DNA of 56,211 nucleotides, taken from an uncultured Collinsella sp. (GTDB taxonomy: Bacteria; Actinomycetota; Coriobacteriia; Coriobacteriales; Coriobacteriaceae). Location of the stretch: assembly GCA_900757235.1 (NCBI GenBank), contig CAAENB010000024.1:1-56211 (forward strand). The letters run 5' to 3'. The translations under genes were made by a program, and so were the position numbers. The notes under the pieces were generated by a model. The model did no database searches and was not told the origin of the DNA. It saw nothing but the letters and a program-made list of their open reading frames with translations. This document shows positions 40,892 to 49,462 of the stretch, in pieces; the stretch's first letter is position 1; each line of letters starts with the position of its first letter.

Positions 40892-43378
40892 ATGAGTATC
40901 AAGCGTTTGGCGCTTTGCCGCAGCCAGGGCCGTCTGTTTGTGCTGCTTCGTTTTGCTGGCGAAGATGTCTCCGCACTTATTGAGCAGGAAGGTCCCCAAG
41001 CCTTTGCCCACGCAATGACGAATGGCGCTTGCGTGCCGTGCCTGGCGCTGCCCGTCGACCACGGTCGCGTGTTGGCGCTTTGCCCTTCTGTCGCCGACTA
41101 TGAGCGTGAACTCGCCGTTTTGGTGCTTCCGTTCTTGGATGGCTCGATGATTGACGTTGAGTTTGCCGCTGGGTCGCGTAAGCTTGGCTCCATTCGCCTT
41201 GACAGCCGTGTGGCCAAGCTGGAATCCAAGATTAACTACAAGACGAAACCTGCGTTGTGCGCGCTTATTCGCGATGTGCAACGTGGCGAGCGTTGCGGTT
41301 GCTACGAGATTGACGCCGTGCGCTATTTACCGGCGGACGAGGGCGCCGTGTGGCGCTACGAAATTGCGTGGGCAGGGGACTCCGACTGCGCCCCCGAGCT
41401 CCAGATCTTCGATACGCATATGAACGTCATCGATGCCACGGTGCATGTGTTTGAGTCGCAGCTCGATGTGCCGCAGCAGAACGGGACGCGCCTCAATAAA
41501 ACCTTCCTGAGTGTGGAGATGTTTCAGGATATACGCGATTTTGTCGCGATTGCGAGCGATCCCGTGGGGCAGATCAAGACTGGCTTTTGCTCCATGGATG
41601 GTCGTCTGTACAACGGCATGGTCGATGACAGTTGGAACCGTATGAAGGACGCGCGCGCGGATGACGCCGCTTATCGTCGCTGGTTTGAGCAGCATCGCGC
41701 AAAGCCGGGTGACCTGGCGTGCCAGCGGGTCACTTCGGCAGCATTTGCCTACCGACCGCTCGTGAGCATTGTCGTGCCGTGCTATAAGACCGATCGGGTC
41801 TACCTGAGCGAGCTGCTGGATTCGGTGCTTGCCCAGAGCTACGACAACTGGGAATTGCTGCTTATGGATGCCTCGCCCGAATGGGATGCGGTGGCCAACC
41901 TTGCAGTAGCCACTCACGACGAGCGCGTTCGCCGTATCGAACTGCCCGGTAATGGCGGCATTGTGGTCAACACCAACGCCGGCATCCAACAGGCGGTGGG
42001 CGATTACATCGCATTCTTGGACCACGATGACATCTTGGAACCGGATGCGCTGTTCCACTACGTTTCCGCGTTGAACAAGGCGAGCGAGGGAGAGCGCCCG
42101 CAGGTCCTGTTCTGCGACGAGGACATGTTCCAGAAAGCGGGGGAGTGGGGCCAGCCGGTCTTTAAGACCAAACTCAATGTCGACCTGCTCTATAGCCATA
42201 ACTGCGTGACGCATTTTCTGATGGTGGAGAAGGCCCTGATCGACTCCATCGGTATGTCGCCGGAAGACGTTGCGGGCGCCCAGGATTACGATCTGACGCT
42301 CCGCTGCCTGGCGGCGGGTGCACGGTTTGAGCATGTTGCGCACGTGCTGTATCACTGGCGGGTGCACCCCGGCTCGACCGCCGACGGTTCTGCTGATAGC
42401 AAGCCCTATGCCATCGAGGCCGGTCGTCTTGCGCTGCAGCGCCACTTTGACTCGCTGGGCGTTTGCGGAACGGTCGAGGAGACTGAGACCCCATTCGTCT
42501 ATCGCATGCGCTATGCTCTGCCTGAACCTGCGCCGCTGGTGAGCATTGTGATTCCGACCAAGGACCACGTCGAGACGCTCGATGCCTGCGTGATATCGAT
42601 TGCCGAGAATGCAACGTATGCCAATTACGAGATCGTCTTGGTGGAGAACAACAGCGAAGATCCGAAGACGTTTGCGTATTACGAGGCCCTTCCGGAGCGC
42701 ATAGCGGCTGCATCTGGTGGCAAGGGCACGGCGCGCGTTGAGTGGTGGCCGGGCGAGTTCAATTACTCCCAGATCATCAACTTTGGCGTTGAGCATGCCA
42801 AGGGCGACTATCTGCTGCTGTTGAACAACGATACCGAGGTCATAAGCCCCGGCTTTATTGAAGAGATGATGGGCTATCTGATGCGTCCCGATGCGGGCGT
42901 GGTGGGCGCCAAACTCTATTTTGCCGATCATCTGGTGCAGCATGCCGGCATTTTGGTTGGCGTGCGCGGCGCACTTGCCCATGCCAACCAGGACTTCTCG
43001 GCAAAGCGCGAGGGATACCTTGCCCGTGCTGTACGTCCCGGCAACTTTAGCGCCGTAACGGGCGCCTGCCAGATGGTTCGTCGCGACGTGTTTGAGCAGG
43101 TCGGAGGCTACAACGAGGAGTTCGCCGTCGGCTTTAACGACGCGGACTTTTGCCTCCGTGTGCGGGAGGCGGGCTACCGTACCATCTTTACGCCCTATGC
43201 CGAGCTGTACCACTACGAGTTTACCTCGCGCGGCAGGGAAGAGGCCAACGAGGAAAAGCTGCGCCGCTGGAAGCGAGAGCAGGCACTGTTCATGCAGCGC
43301 TGGCCGGAGTTCTTCCTCGATGGCGATCCGTGGTTGGGGCCAAACCTATCTGCCGAGAGTGAGTATTTCTCGGTCTAA
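40892..43378 (+). CDS. Tandem two-domain family 2 glycosyltransferase
   Basis: An 828-residue protein with an N-terminal ~280-residue region of unknown fold, then two GT2 domains: the first from about residue 290 (PLVSIVVPCYKTDRVYLSELLDS, LLMDASPEWD, YIAFLDHDDIL) and the second from about 548 (PLVSIVIPTKDHVETLDAC, IVLVENNSEDP, YLLLLNNDTEV, TGACQMVRRDVF, FNDADFCLRVREAG). This layout is known for enzymes that polymerise or cap rhamnan/O-antigen-like glycans. Last gene of the cluster. Its 3' ~460 bases recur as a decayed copy at 46909. Confidence 0.88.
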   Translation: MSIKRLALCRSQGRLFVLLRFAGEDVSALIEQEGPQAFAHAMTNGACVPCLALPVDHGRVLALCPSVADYERELAVLVLPFLDGSMIDVEFAAGSRKLGSIRLDSRVAKLESKINYKTKPALCALIRDVQRGERCGCYEIDAVRYLPADEGAVWRYEIAWAGDSDCAPELQIFDTHMNVIDATVHVFESQLDVPQQNGTRLNKTFLSVEMFQDIRDFVAIASDPVGQIKTGFCSMDGRLYNGMVDDSWNRMKDARADDAAYRRWFEQHRAKPGDLACQRVTSAAFAYRPLVSIVVPCYKTDRVYLSELLDSVLAQSYDNWELLLMDASPEWDAVANLAVATHDERVRRIELPGNGGIVVNTNAGIQQAVGDYIAFLDHDDILEPDALFHYVSALNKASEGERPQVLFCDEDMFQKAGEWGQPVFKTKLNVDLLYSHNCVTHFLMVEKALIDSIGMSPEDVAGAQDYDLTLRCLAAGARFEHVAHVLYHWRVHPGSTADGSADSKPYAIEAGRLALQRHFDSLGVCGTVEETETPFVYRMRYALPEPAPLVSIVIPTKDHVETLDACVISIAENATYANYEIVLVENNSEDPKTFAYYEALPERIAAASGGKGTARVEWWPGEFNYSQIINFGVEHAKGDYLLLLNNDTEVISPGFIEEMMGYLMRPDAGVVGAKLYFADHLVQHAGILVGVRGALAHANQDFSAKREGYLARAVRPGNFSAVTGACQMVRRDVFEQVGGYNEEFAVGFNDADFCLRVREAGYRTIFTPYAELYHYEFTSRGREEANEEKLRRWKREQALFMQRWPEFFLDGDPWLGPNLSAESEYFSV

Positions 43379-43527
43379 GGCAATGGGTTTAGGAAGTCCT
43401 GAACTTTCTTTCGCTATGAGCTTGGAAGAAAGCAATGGTGGACTACTAACTAAGTCATATTACGAAAGCTCGATACTTCCGCGATAAGTTTATACAAGCT
43501 TATACAGCTCGATATTATTCGATATAA
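43379..43527. other. AT-rich junction after the glycosyltransferase cluster
   Basis: Base composition drops sharply here. Around 43490-43530 there are repeated TTATACAAGCTTATACAG and TCGATATTATTCGATATAAG motifs. No terminator with a clear T-run. This is the left boundary of the accessory cassette. Confidence 0.4.
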
Positions 43528-44136
43528 GTAGATACCGCACTTGTCTTTGCCGGCTTACCCGCCGGCGTTATGGATCTTATTAACGGCAAGGCGCTTACGT
43601 TCTTGCGTCGTGCCCTCTCCGAAGATCTGGCGCCTATCAACCAGGTGGAGGTAGCGCTCTCTATGGGCGATAGCTTTGTCGCGACTGGTTTGACCATAGA
43701 GGACGATCTTCTGTCGAGAGCCGCTAAGGCCACTAAGGGCTATGCCTATCTGGTGCAACTGGTCGGTTACTCCATTTGGCAACGCGCCAACTTGCATCGT
43801 GCCAAAAGTGCCATTGTGAGCGAGGGCGACGTCACCGAAGGCATTGCGCTGGCAGAGGCTCGTTTTCACGATGTTGTTCACGAGCCCGCGATTTCTGGAC
43901 TTGGACTCAACGATATCAAATACCTTTTGGCCATGTGCGAGGATAAGCAGCAGTCCAAATCATCTGAGATTGCTAAACGCATGGGTAAAAAGACCAATGA
44001 GGTCAGCTCTATTAGGGCTAAGCTGCTTCAAAGAGAGGTTATTCAAGCTCCGCAGAGGGGCTACGTGCAGTTTGCCGTGCCGGACCTAGATATCTATCTG
44101 CGAGAGAACGCCGCGGAGATTCTCGAGCGGTTCTAA
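43528..44136 (+). pseudogene. C-terminal fragment of an ATP-binding (AAA) protein
   Basis: In-frame TALVFAGLPAGVMDLINGKALTFLRRA directly upstream of the first Met shows this is the rear half of an AAA-type ATPase (the FAGLP / LTFLRRA block follows the ATPase core in Orc/MoxR-like ATP-binding proteins). The P-loop and Walker B region is gone; a TAA closes the frame at 43525. The rest (EVALSMGDSF, KATKGYAYLVQLVGY, and a C-terminal winged-helix-like SSEIAKRMGKKTNEVSSIRAKLLQREV) looks intact. Probably a non-functional remnant, though a Met at 43570 could still start a 188-residue DNA-binding fragment. Confidence 0.65.
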
Positions 44137-44159
44137 ATCGAGGCATGAATAGCCGCCGG

Positions 44160-44810
44160 TTAACTGCCCTTGTCGACTTGGCTCGCGTCCCCCCAATCTA
44201 GTAGACTCTGAACCGTTGCTAGATTGGGGGGATTTTCCATGAAACGCTCCATGAAACGAGTTTCCGGGGCCGTTCGGATGCCGTGGCGCAGCAGGGACTT
44301 GAGCTTCTCGGCGAACACCTGCTCTTTCGAGTTCGCAAGCAGGCAGACGCCCTCCTGCCGGTGTGCCACGTCGAACCACAGCTCGTCCTGCTCCATCGCA
44401 GCGCTCGCGTGGACCCCCAGGTCGAGCTTCGTGTCGAACGTGCTGCGCCCGTCGCTGACCTTGAGGTTGACGCGCCTGCCCTTGTAGTCCTGCTGCGACA
44501 GCTCCTCTATCTCGCCGGCGATGCGGACGGTTACGCCGTCGCCGAGGTTCGAGAGGGCGGACACAAAGGAGCGAATGGAGGCGTCGGTCATCGGGTACCG
44601 CACGAAGTCGAGGTCTATGTCCTGGGTTGCGCGGCGCCCGCTCCCCGACAGCGCGCACATCAGGACCCCTCCCTTGACCGTCACTCGGTCGCGCATGCCG
44701 GATGCCGCCAGCTTTGAGAGGATCACGTCCTGGCAGACGCGCGCGGTCGCGTTGAGGCAGGAGTAGCCCTCCTCGCGCTCGTAGCGCGCCCTCATCTCGT
44801 TCAGGTCCAT
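44160..44810 (-). CDS. AbiEii-type nucleotidyltransferase toxin, C-terminally truncated
   Basis: Toxin half of an AbiE (type IV toxin-antitoxin) system; known members are nucleotidyltransferases that modify tRNA. Seen: VTVKGGVLMCALSGSGRRATQDIDLDFV, the G-G/S-x-D-x-D active site, and FAEKLKSLLRHGIRT. Family members run near 300 residues; this has 216, and after HGIRTAPETR the homology stops and the frame runs through a hairpin (44189-44231). So the C-terminal helical domain is missing. The ATG overlaps the AbiEi stop by one base (TGATG). Activity is doubtful. Confidence 0.72.
   Translation of the reverse strand: MDLNEMRARYEREEGYSCLNATARVCQDVILSKLAASGMRDRVTVKGGVLMCALSGSGRRATQDIDLDFVRYPMTDASIRSFVSALSNLGDGVTVRIAGEIEELSQQDYKGRRVNLKVSDGRSTFDTKLDLGVHASAAMEQDELWFDVAHRQEGVCLLANSKEQVFAEKLKSLLRHGIRTAPETRFMERFMENPPNLATVQSLLDWGDASQVDKGS
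44189..44231. repeat. Perfect 13-bp inverted repeat at the truncated AbiEii end
   Basis: CCCCCCAATCTAG - 17 bases - CTAGATTGGGGGG. It falls inside the last codons of the AbiEii frame. On the plus strand it is followed by ATTTTCC, weakly terminator-like. Confidence 0.75.
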
Positions 44811-45352
44811 CAGAATACCTCCTCCATGGCGCGCTCGAGGTGTGCCTCGCCGTGCGGGATTGCCTCCGCGTAGTCCTGCAGCCTGTATATGTCCAGCCGC
44901 TCCGACCGCCTGCGGAACGAGGCGACGGCCTCCCGGTAGAGGTCGTAGGGCAGCTTGTTGCGCGAGCGCATGAGCTCGAGGAGCATGCGCTCGGGGTCGT
45001 AAGCGGCAAGCTCGGTCCCGTCCACCGAGACGGTCGACCTCCCGACGCCCAGCCATCCCTCCGGGATGAAGTGCTGGCGCACGGCGGCGTCGCGTATCTT
45101 GGTCCCACCGCGCTTCGTGGCCAGGTCGATCCGGTCGGGGGGCGCGGTCACGAGCCCGTGGGCGTAGAGCGCGGTCTGCCCGGTCAGGATGCCCCCGGGG
45201 TAGCGCTTCGCGATCACGGCGAGGGCGTCCTCGTCCCGGTTGGTCGAGTACATCCCTCGGCCGACGGGGTGGAGCGTCCCTTCCGACACCGCCTTGCGAA
45301 CGCGGTACCTGCTCCCGAGTTCAGCCAGCGCCTCCCGGTAGGTGATCACCAT
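44810..45352 (-). CDS. AbiEi antitoxin / autorepressor
   Basis: A 180-residue winged-helix antitoxin of the AbiE system. VITYREALAELGSRYRVRKAVSEGTLHPVGRGMYST is the N-terminal wHTH with the typical Y(S/T) end of the wing; the C-terminal antitoxin domain follows (LTGQTALYAHGLV, DRIDLATKRGGTKI). GAGG upstream of the ATG at 45352. AbiEi proteins are known to repress their own promoter by binding inverted repeats; a perfect one lies 16 bases upstream of this start. Confidence 0.85.
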   Translation of the reverse strand: MVITYREALAELGSRYRVRKAVSEGTLHPVGRGMYSTNRDEDALAVIAKRYPGGILTGQTALYAHGLVTAPPDRIDLATKRGGTKIRDAAVRQHFIPEGWLGVGRSTVSVDGTELAAYDPERMLLELMRSRNKLPYDLYREAVASFRRRSERLDIYRLQDYAEAIPHGEAHLERAMEEVF

Positions 45353-45367
45353 GCCGACCTCCCCTCG

Positions 45368-45417
45368 AAAGCCATATAAGCCTACATCTGATGACAATTG
45401 TAGGCTTATATGGCTTT
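45368..45417 (-). promoter_or_regulatory. Probable AbiEi operator: perfect 19-bp inverted repeat
   Basis: Left arm AAAGCCATATAAGCCTACA (45368-45386), 12-base spacer, right arm its exact reverse complement (45399-45417). Placement in the abiEi leader and the known self-repression of AbiEi make it the likely operator. Confidence 0.8.
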
Positions 45418-45536
45418 TCATGGAACGACTCATTGCGGCACCTCCCTCGCCATGACGGTGCCTTACTTTGATGGCCCTTTCCTCGTTTGCATCTGCTATA
45501 TGAAGGAACGTCGATTCTGGTGCTCGGGCGAAGGCG

Positions 45537-46481
45537 CTACGCGATGAAATTCTCCACCAGCGTAACCATGGAGTCCTTCTCGCTTGGGTCAGAGAGGGCA
45601 ATCATGAGCGTCATGGCCGCGAGCGCGTTGCCCTCCACGCGGAGTCTTTCGCCGTTGCGCAGTATCCCGTTCTTGTCGAGGAAGTGAATGAAGAGCGCCG
45701 CTGCAGAGCGCTTGTTGCCATCCAAGAATGGATGGTCCTTCACTACGAGGTAGAGAAGGTTGGCGGCCTTTGCTTGAACGGAGGGATATAGGTCTTGGTC
45801 GCCAAAGCCCTGATAGAGGGCGCTGATGATTCCGGCGAACTGGTTGTCCCGCTCTCGTCCGAACAGGGCGGACGACGAGTAGAACGGTAGGCTGCGGACG
45901 ACTTCGAGGGCTTCGGTGTAACCGAGCTCCCAGTTGGGCTCGTTGCCCTGGGGCGCCTTCATCCTTCCCGTGTCGTATTCATCGAGCAGAGTCAGGCTCG
46001 GAAGGTACTTCTGTAGAATTTCTGCCGCACCGGAGAGTTCCGGAGTACTCGACCTCTCGAGGACCTTGAAGACCGTTCCGAGCGCCTCGAGTCTCTTTTG
46101 GTTGATGGAGTATCCCTGGAGTAGATGCTGCTTGAGCACGCCATTTGCCCACCGGCGGAAGTACACGCCCTGCTGAGACTTCACGCGGTAGCCAACCGAG
46201 ATGATCATGTCGAGGTTGTAGTGCTCGACCTGACGTTTGACCGTTCTTGTTCCCTCTAAGCGAACTATTTCAAAAAATGAAATAGTTCGAATTCCGGCAA
46301 GCTCTTCCTTTGCTGCGGAATGAATGTGCTTGGAGATAGTCGGCACTCCGCGCCCGAACAACGTCGCCATCTGCTGCTGGGTTAGCCAGACCGTATCGCC
46401 GTCGACGCGCACGTCAAGGTGGACTGCGTGGTCGGGGTCCTCGTACAAAGCGATCTGCTGGCTTGCGTTGGAATTGTCCAT
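45537..46481 (-). CDS. RhuM-Fic/Doc fusion protein
   Basis: A 314-residue protein with an N-terminal RhuM domain (VWLTQQQMATLFGR, IHSAAKEELAG, HYNLDMIISVGYRVKSQQGVYFRRWA) and a C-terminal Fic/Doc domain with motif HPFLDGNKR near residue 247. The NKR ending is Doc-like; Doc enzymes phosphorylate EF-Tu, while classic Fic AMPylases read GNGR. No Phd-type antitoxin gene is adjacent, so control may be internal through RhuM. Opposite in no way to AbiE: same strand, 185 bases upstream of abiEi, separate transcript. Confidence 0.85.
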   Translation of the reverse strand: MDNSNASQQIALYEDPDHAVHLDVRVDGDTVWLTQQQMATLFGRGVPTISKHIHSAAKEELAGIRTISFFEIVRLEGTRTVKRQVEHYNLDMIISVGYRVKSQQGVYFRRWANGVLKQHLLQGYSINQKRLEALGTVFKVLERSSTPELSGAAEILQKYLPSLTLLDEYDTGRMKAPQGNEPNWELGYTEALEVVRSLPFYSSSALFGRERDNQFAGIISALYQGFGDQDLYPSVQAKAANLLYLVVKDHPFLDGNKRSAAALFIHFLDKNGILRNGERLRVEGNALAAMTLMIALSDPSEKDSMVTLVENFIA

Positions 46482-46845
46482 GATGTATGCCCCTTCGGTT
46501 TAGTCGACATGCTATGATCCGCACGCCGGAGGACGAGTGGTTTCAACATGCCGGTATTGCGTAGCTTCAACCGGCATCCCGCCGGTCAGTCGGCGTCGCG
46601 TGCGCCGGCTAAGCCAGGGTCGGGGCAGCGGGGATCCGCGGCGCCGGCGCTTCGTACCATTGGGGGCCTCCGAAGCGACTTTCACTCTGTCTTATTCTGG
46701 TAGATACAGTGTACCACGAAACGCGAACATGCGTACGTATTTCTGTTTAAATTTTAGCTGGACGCGGCGGTGTGTCGTCCTCTGCCTTGTTCTCCGAAGC
46801 CAGCTGTATTCCGGGCCGCGGTTCTACAAGGCAGGGGGTAGTCAG
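46482..46845. other. Intergenic region with SD-sequestering hairpin
   Basis: About 360 bases containing the RhuM-Fic promoter (-) and the leader of the small peptide gene (+). A GC-rich stretch at 46570-46680 has no coding support. No other gene is seen. Confidence 0.45.
46779..46838 (+). promoter_or_regulatory. Hairpin hiding the RBS of the small peptide gene
   Basis: CCTCTGCCTTGT (46779-46790) can pair with ACAAGGCAGGGG (46826-46837) at 11 of 12 positions, 35-base loop. The distal arm contains the AGGGGG Shine-Dalgarno for the ATG at 46846. Sequestered SDs are typical of type I toxin mRNAs. Confidence 0.6.
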
Positions 46846-46905
46846 ATGGATAGGATTATCCTTCTCCTACTTCTCTTGACCTTCCTGGTCATCCTGAGCA
46901 AGTAA
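46846..46905 (+). CDS. 19-residue hydrophobic peptide, type I toxin-like
   Basis: Encodes MDRIILLLLLLTFLVILSK: Asp/Arg, one transmembrane helix of Leu/Ile/Val, then a Ser-Lys end. AGGGGG lies seven bases upstream of the ATG. The make-up (charged ends, single TM, under 30 residues, structured leader) is that of type I toxins such as the Ldr/Ibs class; no sequence family is claimed. It sits at the right edge of the accessory cassette, exactly before the decayed glycosyltransferase copy. An antisense RNA would be expected but I cannot point to its promoter. It could also be a chance frame. Confidence 0.45.
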   Translation: MDRIILLLLLLTFLVILSK

Positions 46906-46908
46906 TGG

Positions 46909-47372
46909 GCTTTAGTGGGTGCCAAGCTCTACTTTGCTGGCCATCTGGTTCAGCTAGCTGGCATTGTGGTCGGCGTGCGCGGCGCCCTTGCCCATGCCAA
47001 CTGGGACTTTTCGGCAAAGCGCGAGGGATATCTTGCCCGTGCCGTGCACCCGGGCAACTTCAGCGCCGTTACGGGCGCCTGCCAGATGGTCCGTCGCGAC
47101 GTTTATGAACGGGTTGAAGGCTGCGACGAGAAGTTTGCCGTCGGTTTTAACGATGCGGATTTTTGCCTGCGCGTATGGGGGCTACCGCACCATCTTTACA
47201 CCTTATGCTGAGCTGCACCACTACGAGTTCACTTCGCGCAGCAGGGAAGAGGCCAGCGAGGAAAAGCTGCGCCGTTGGAAGCGCGAGCAGGCACTGTTTA
47301 TGCAGCACTGGCTGGAGTTCTTCTTGACGGGTGATCCGTGGCTGGGGCCGAACCTTAGCAGCGAGTGCGTGT
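46909..47372 (+). pseudogene. Decayed copy of the tandem glycosyltransferase 3' end
   Basis: Matches the last ~150 codons of the gene at 40892 (VGAKLYF, GVRGALAHAN, DFSAKREGYLARAV, PGNFSAVTGACQMVRRDV, FAVGFNDADFCLRV, KLRRWKREQALFMQ, DPWLGPNL). A 7-base loss near 47180 breaks the frame, and no 5' part of the gene is present. Similarity starts abruptly four bases after the small peptide stop and ends near 47372. Confidence 0.88.
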
Positions 47373-47569
47373 ATGGTGCGCTGAAAATTACTGTGCTTGT
47401 TCTGGCTTGTTGCTAGGCGTAGCGCGCGTCCCGCCGGTTGAGAAGCTCGCAGTAGTTCGACACCGCCTCTACCTGCGGCGCCTGCTCCTGCGGCTCCTCC
47501 GGCTGCCCTTGCTGCCCTGCGGCTTACCATCCTACTCACCCACGTATGACTCCCGTGCCCCGAGCGGGC
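47373..47569. other. Gene debris between GT pseudogene and HerA
   Basis: On the minus strand an in-frame tail reads QGQPEEPQEQAPQVEAVSNY then CELLNRRDARYA before a TAG at 47413-47415. It looks like the C-terminal remnant of an unknown protein. Nothing else is supported. Confidence 0.35.
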
Positions 47570-47606
47570 AAAAGGAAATGCCCACAACGTCTCCGTTGCG
47601 GGCATT
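47570..47606 (-). terminator. Terminator of the SIR2-HerA operon
   Basis: On the minus strand AATGCCCGCAACG - GAGA - CGTTGTGGGCATT followed by TCCTTTT; 13-bp stem with one G-T pair, 24 bases after the herA stop. Confidence 0.75.
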
Positions 47607-47629
47607 CTCCGGGCCGGCCACAAATAGCT

Positions 47630-49462
47630 TTATCGAATCCGATTGCTCTTCATCATCCGGATCGTTGGCGTCTCGTCGGCAAAGTCATCGTCTATCTGTA
47701 GTTCAAGGGGCACCGTAATGGAGCTTCCCAGCGCGGTCGCGGTTCCCGGGGCGAATGCGGGAAGGCGCATGACCTGGCCATTTGATATGGAAGGGACATT
47801 GCGGCGAACGTAATCGAGGTCGTAAGAGTTCTGGATGCGGTGGATTATGAAGGCTCCCGTCTGAGAGAGTACGACGCGGGAAAGCTCGCTGGGGATTTGG
47901 CTGATGACGGTAAGGTAAATACCAAACTTGCGGCCCTCCCGTGCAATTCGATTGAACACTGAGTCGTCTGTCAGGTCTGCATCCCTGATATAGCGATGCG
48001 CCTCGTCAAAAATGAGATAGACGGGTGTTGAGGAACCTCTTCCCGCATCTAGACTAGCCTGAAAGAGTGTACGCGCAACGTAGTGGGAGAACAACTTCAG
48101 TCCCGACTCGTCGATTATCTGAGAGACGTCTAGCACAAGAATGCCACGCCACTTGTTTAAGAGGGCTGCAATTGACTCGCCCCGCTCAAGTGAGAAGAGG
48201 TCATGCGAATACCTTTCCCTAAGGTTTCTAAGCTGAGTAACCAGCCCCTCTGAATACGACCTTATCTGACGGTTGCCCCGCACTTCTTCTTCATCGAACA
48301 CGAAGTCAAGCGCATCGACGACGTCAGAGATTGAGACCTCCCTTTCGGGTTTCTCGTAGCTGCACAAGATGCGCTCGACATTGGGAAGGCCGTTGGACAT
48401 GTATTCATCCTCTATGAACTCCTTCAAAAGGGACTCAAGCCCTTCGACGACATCTTTCGATATGTTTCCGTAATCCAAATTGAAGGACGCTAGCAAATTG
48501 TGAGCAGTCCGAGCACGAGAGTGGGGCTCAGATCGTTGTTCGCGAATCGCGTCAAGGTCTTTCTCGATCGGCTGGTAATACTTTGAGACCTGAAACTTCC
48601 TCGCTGCGTGGCTATCGATGCTCGTGTCCCGAATTGCGGTATATGCGAAGGCTGCAAATAGCTTCTTCTTGCCCTCTTCGTTGAGGTGGGAGTATCTCAC
48701 GGCCCTCTCAAGCAGAGGTTTCTGGATGCGTCGCGAGGGGTCGAGAATAGCTGACCAGTCATCCATCGACAACTCTCCAGGCGCGAGGTGGTACTCATCG
48801 GCATCGATTCGTCTCGTGCAGCCGTAACCGCCGCGCGTGAGAAAGTCATAATCACCGTGCAGGTCGAAGACGATGAATCGGGGCTCTGCATCGAACGCGT
48901 TCTCGGCATCTAAGAGCGACGCTACTCTATCAAGCAGGAGCCGCGCGGTTGAGGACTTTCCCGAGCCGGTATTACCGAGAATAGCGAGATGACCAGAGAA
49001 CAGAGAATCGATATCAAAAGTGGGTCTTACCGAATCGTATCCAGCGAGAGACCCAATCTCGACTCCTTCCCGTACGCAAAAGACCTTCTTGAGGATTGAT
49101 TCATCGCAAGCGTAGACATTGGAACCGACCATAGGGAGGTCTACTACGCCGGGAACGTAGGTAGACTTCTCAATCTCCCCAATGGGGGTGGCTGTGAAGA
49201 TGTAGCTCGTACTAAACCTCGACGACGGCTGGTCGGAATACGGTCTCTCGGCCTCTTCTGCGGAAACCACGCGGAAGATAACCTTGGTAGATATGGAGAG
49301 GTAGGCGAAGAGGTACTGGTTGAGCCCGTTCAAATGCCTGGGCTCGCCATTGAGCATACGATCGGAAAAGTCGGAACGCGACGCGCGGAGCCTTATCTTC
49401 TCTTGGTCCATGTAGCAAATAGTGCCTATCAGCCAACCCGGCTTGGGGACTCCGTTATTCAT
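47630..49462 (-). CDS. HerA-family ATPase of a SIR2-HerA defence system
   Basis: A 610-residue FtsK/HerA-type hexameric ATPase. N-terminal ~150 residues form the HAS-barrel-like region; Walker A GNTGSGKSS is at residues 163-171, FIVFDLHGDYDFL follows, Walker B VYLIFDEAHRYI is near 515, and REGRKFGIYLTVISQIPSEL is the typical arginine-bearing motif. SIR2-HerA pairs are known anti-phage systems in which the assembly depletes NAD and can cleave nucleic acid. The start at 49462 overlaps the SIR2 stop by eight bases (ATGAATAA); the frame remains open upstream inside sir2 but the shorter start fits the family. Confidence 0.9.
   Translation of the reverse strand: MNNGVPKPGWLIGTICYMDQEKIRLRASRSDFSDRMLNGEPRHLNGLNQYLFAYLSISTKVIFRVVSAEEAERPYSDQPSSRFSTSYIFTATPIGEIEKSTYVPGVVDLPMVGSNVYACDESILKKVFCVREGVEIGSLAGYDSVRPTFDIDSLFSGHLAILGNTGSGKSSTARLLLDRVASLLDAENAFDAEPRFIVFDLHGDYDFLTRGGYGCTRRIDADEYHLAPGELSMDDWSAILDPSRRIQKPLLERAVRYSHLNEEGKKKLFAAFAYTAIRDTSIDSHAARKFQVSKYYQPIEKDLDAIREQRSEPHSRARTAHNLLASFNLDYGNISKDVVEGLESLLKEFIEDEYMSNGLPNVERILCSYEKPEREVSISDVVDALDFVFDEEEVRGNRQIRSYSEGLVTQLRNLRERYSHDLFSLERGESIAALLNKWRGILVLDVSQIIDESGLKLFSHYVARTLFQASLDAGRGSSTPVYLIFDEAHRYIRDADLTDDSVFNRIAREGRKFGIYLTVISQIPSELSRVVLSQTGAFIIHRIQNSYDLDYVRRNVPSISNGQVMRLPAFAPGTATALGSSITVPLELQIDDDFADETPTIRMMKSNRIR

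Noticed and set aside
41327..43213. 628-codon minus-strand open frame opposite the tandem glycosyltransferase
   Set aside because: Shadow produced by GC-rich codons; no motifs.
44224..44717. Plus-strand open frames opposite AbiEii
   Set aside because: No RBS; AbiEii motifs on the minus strand account for the region.
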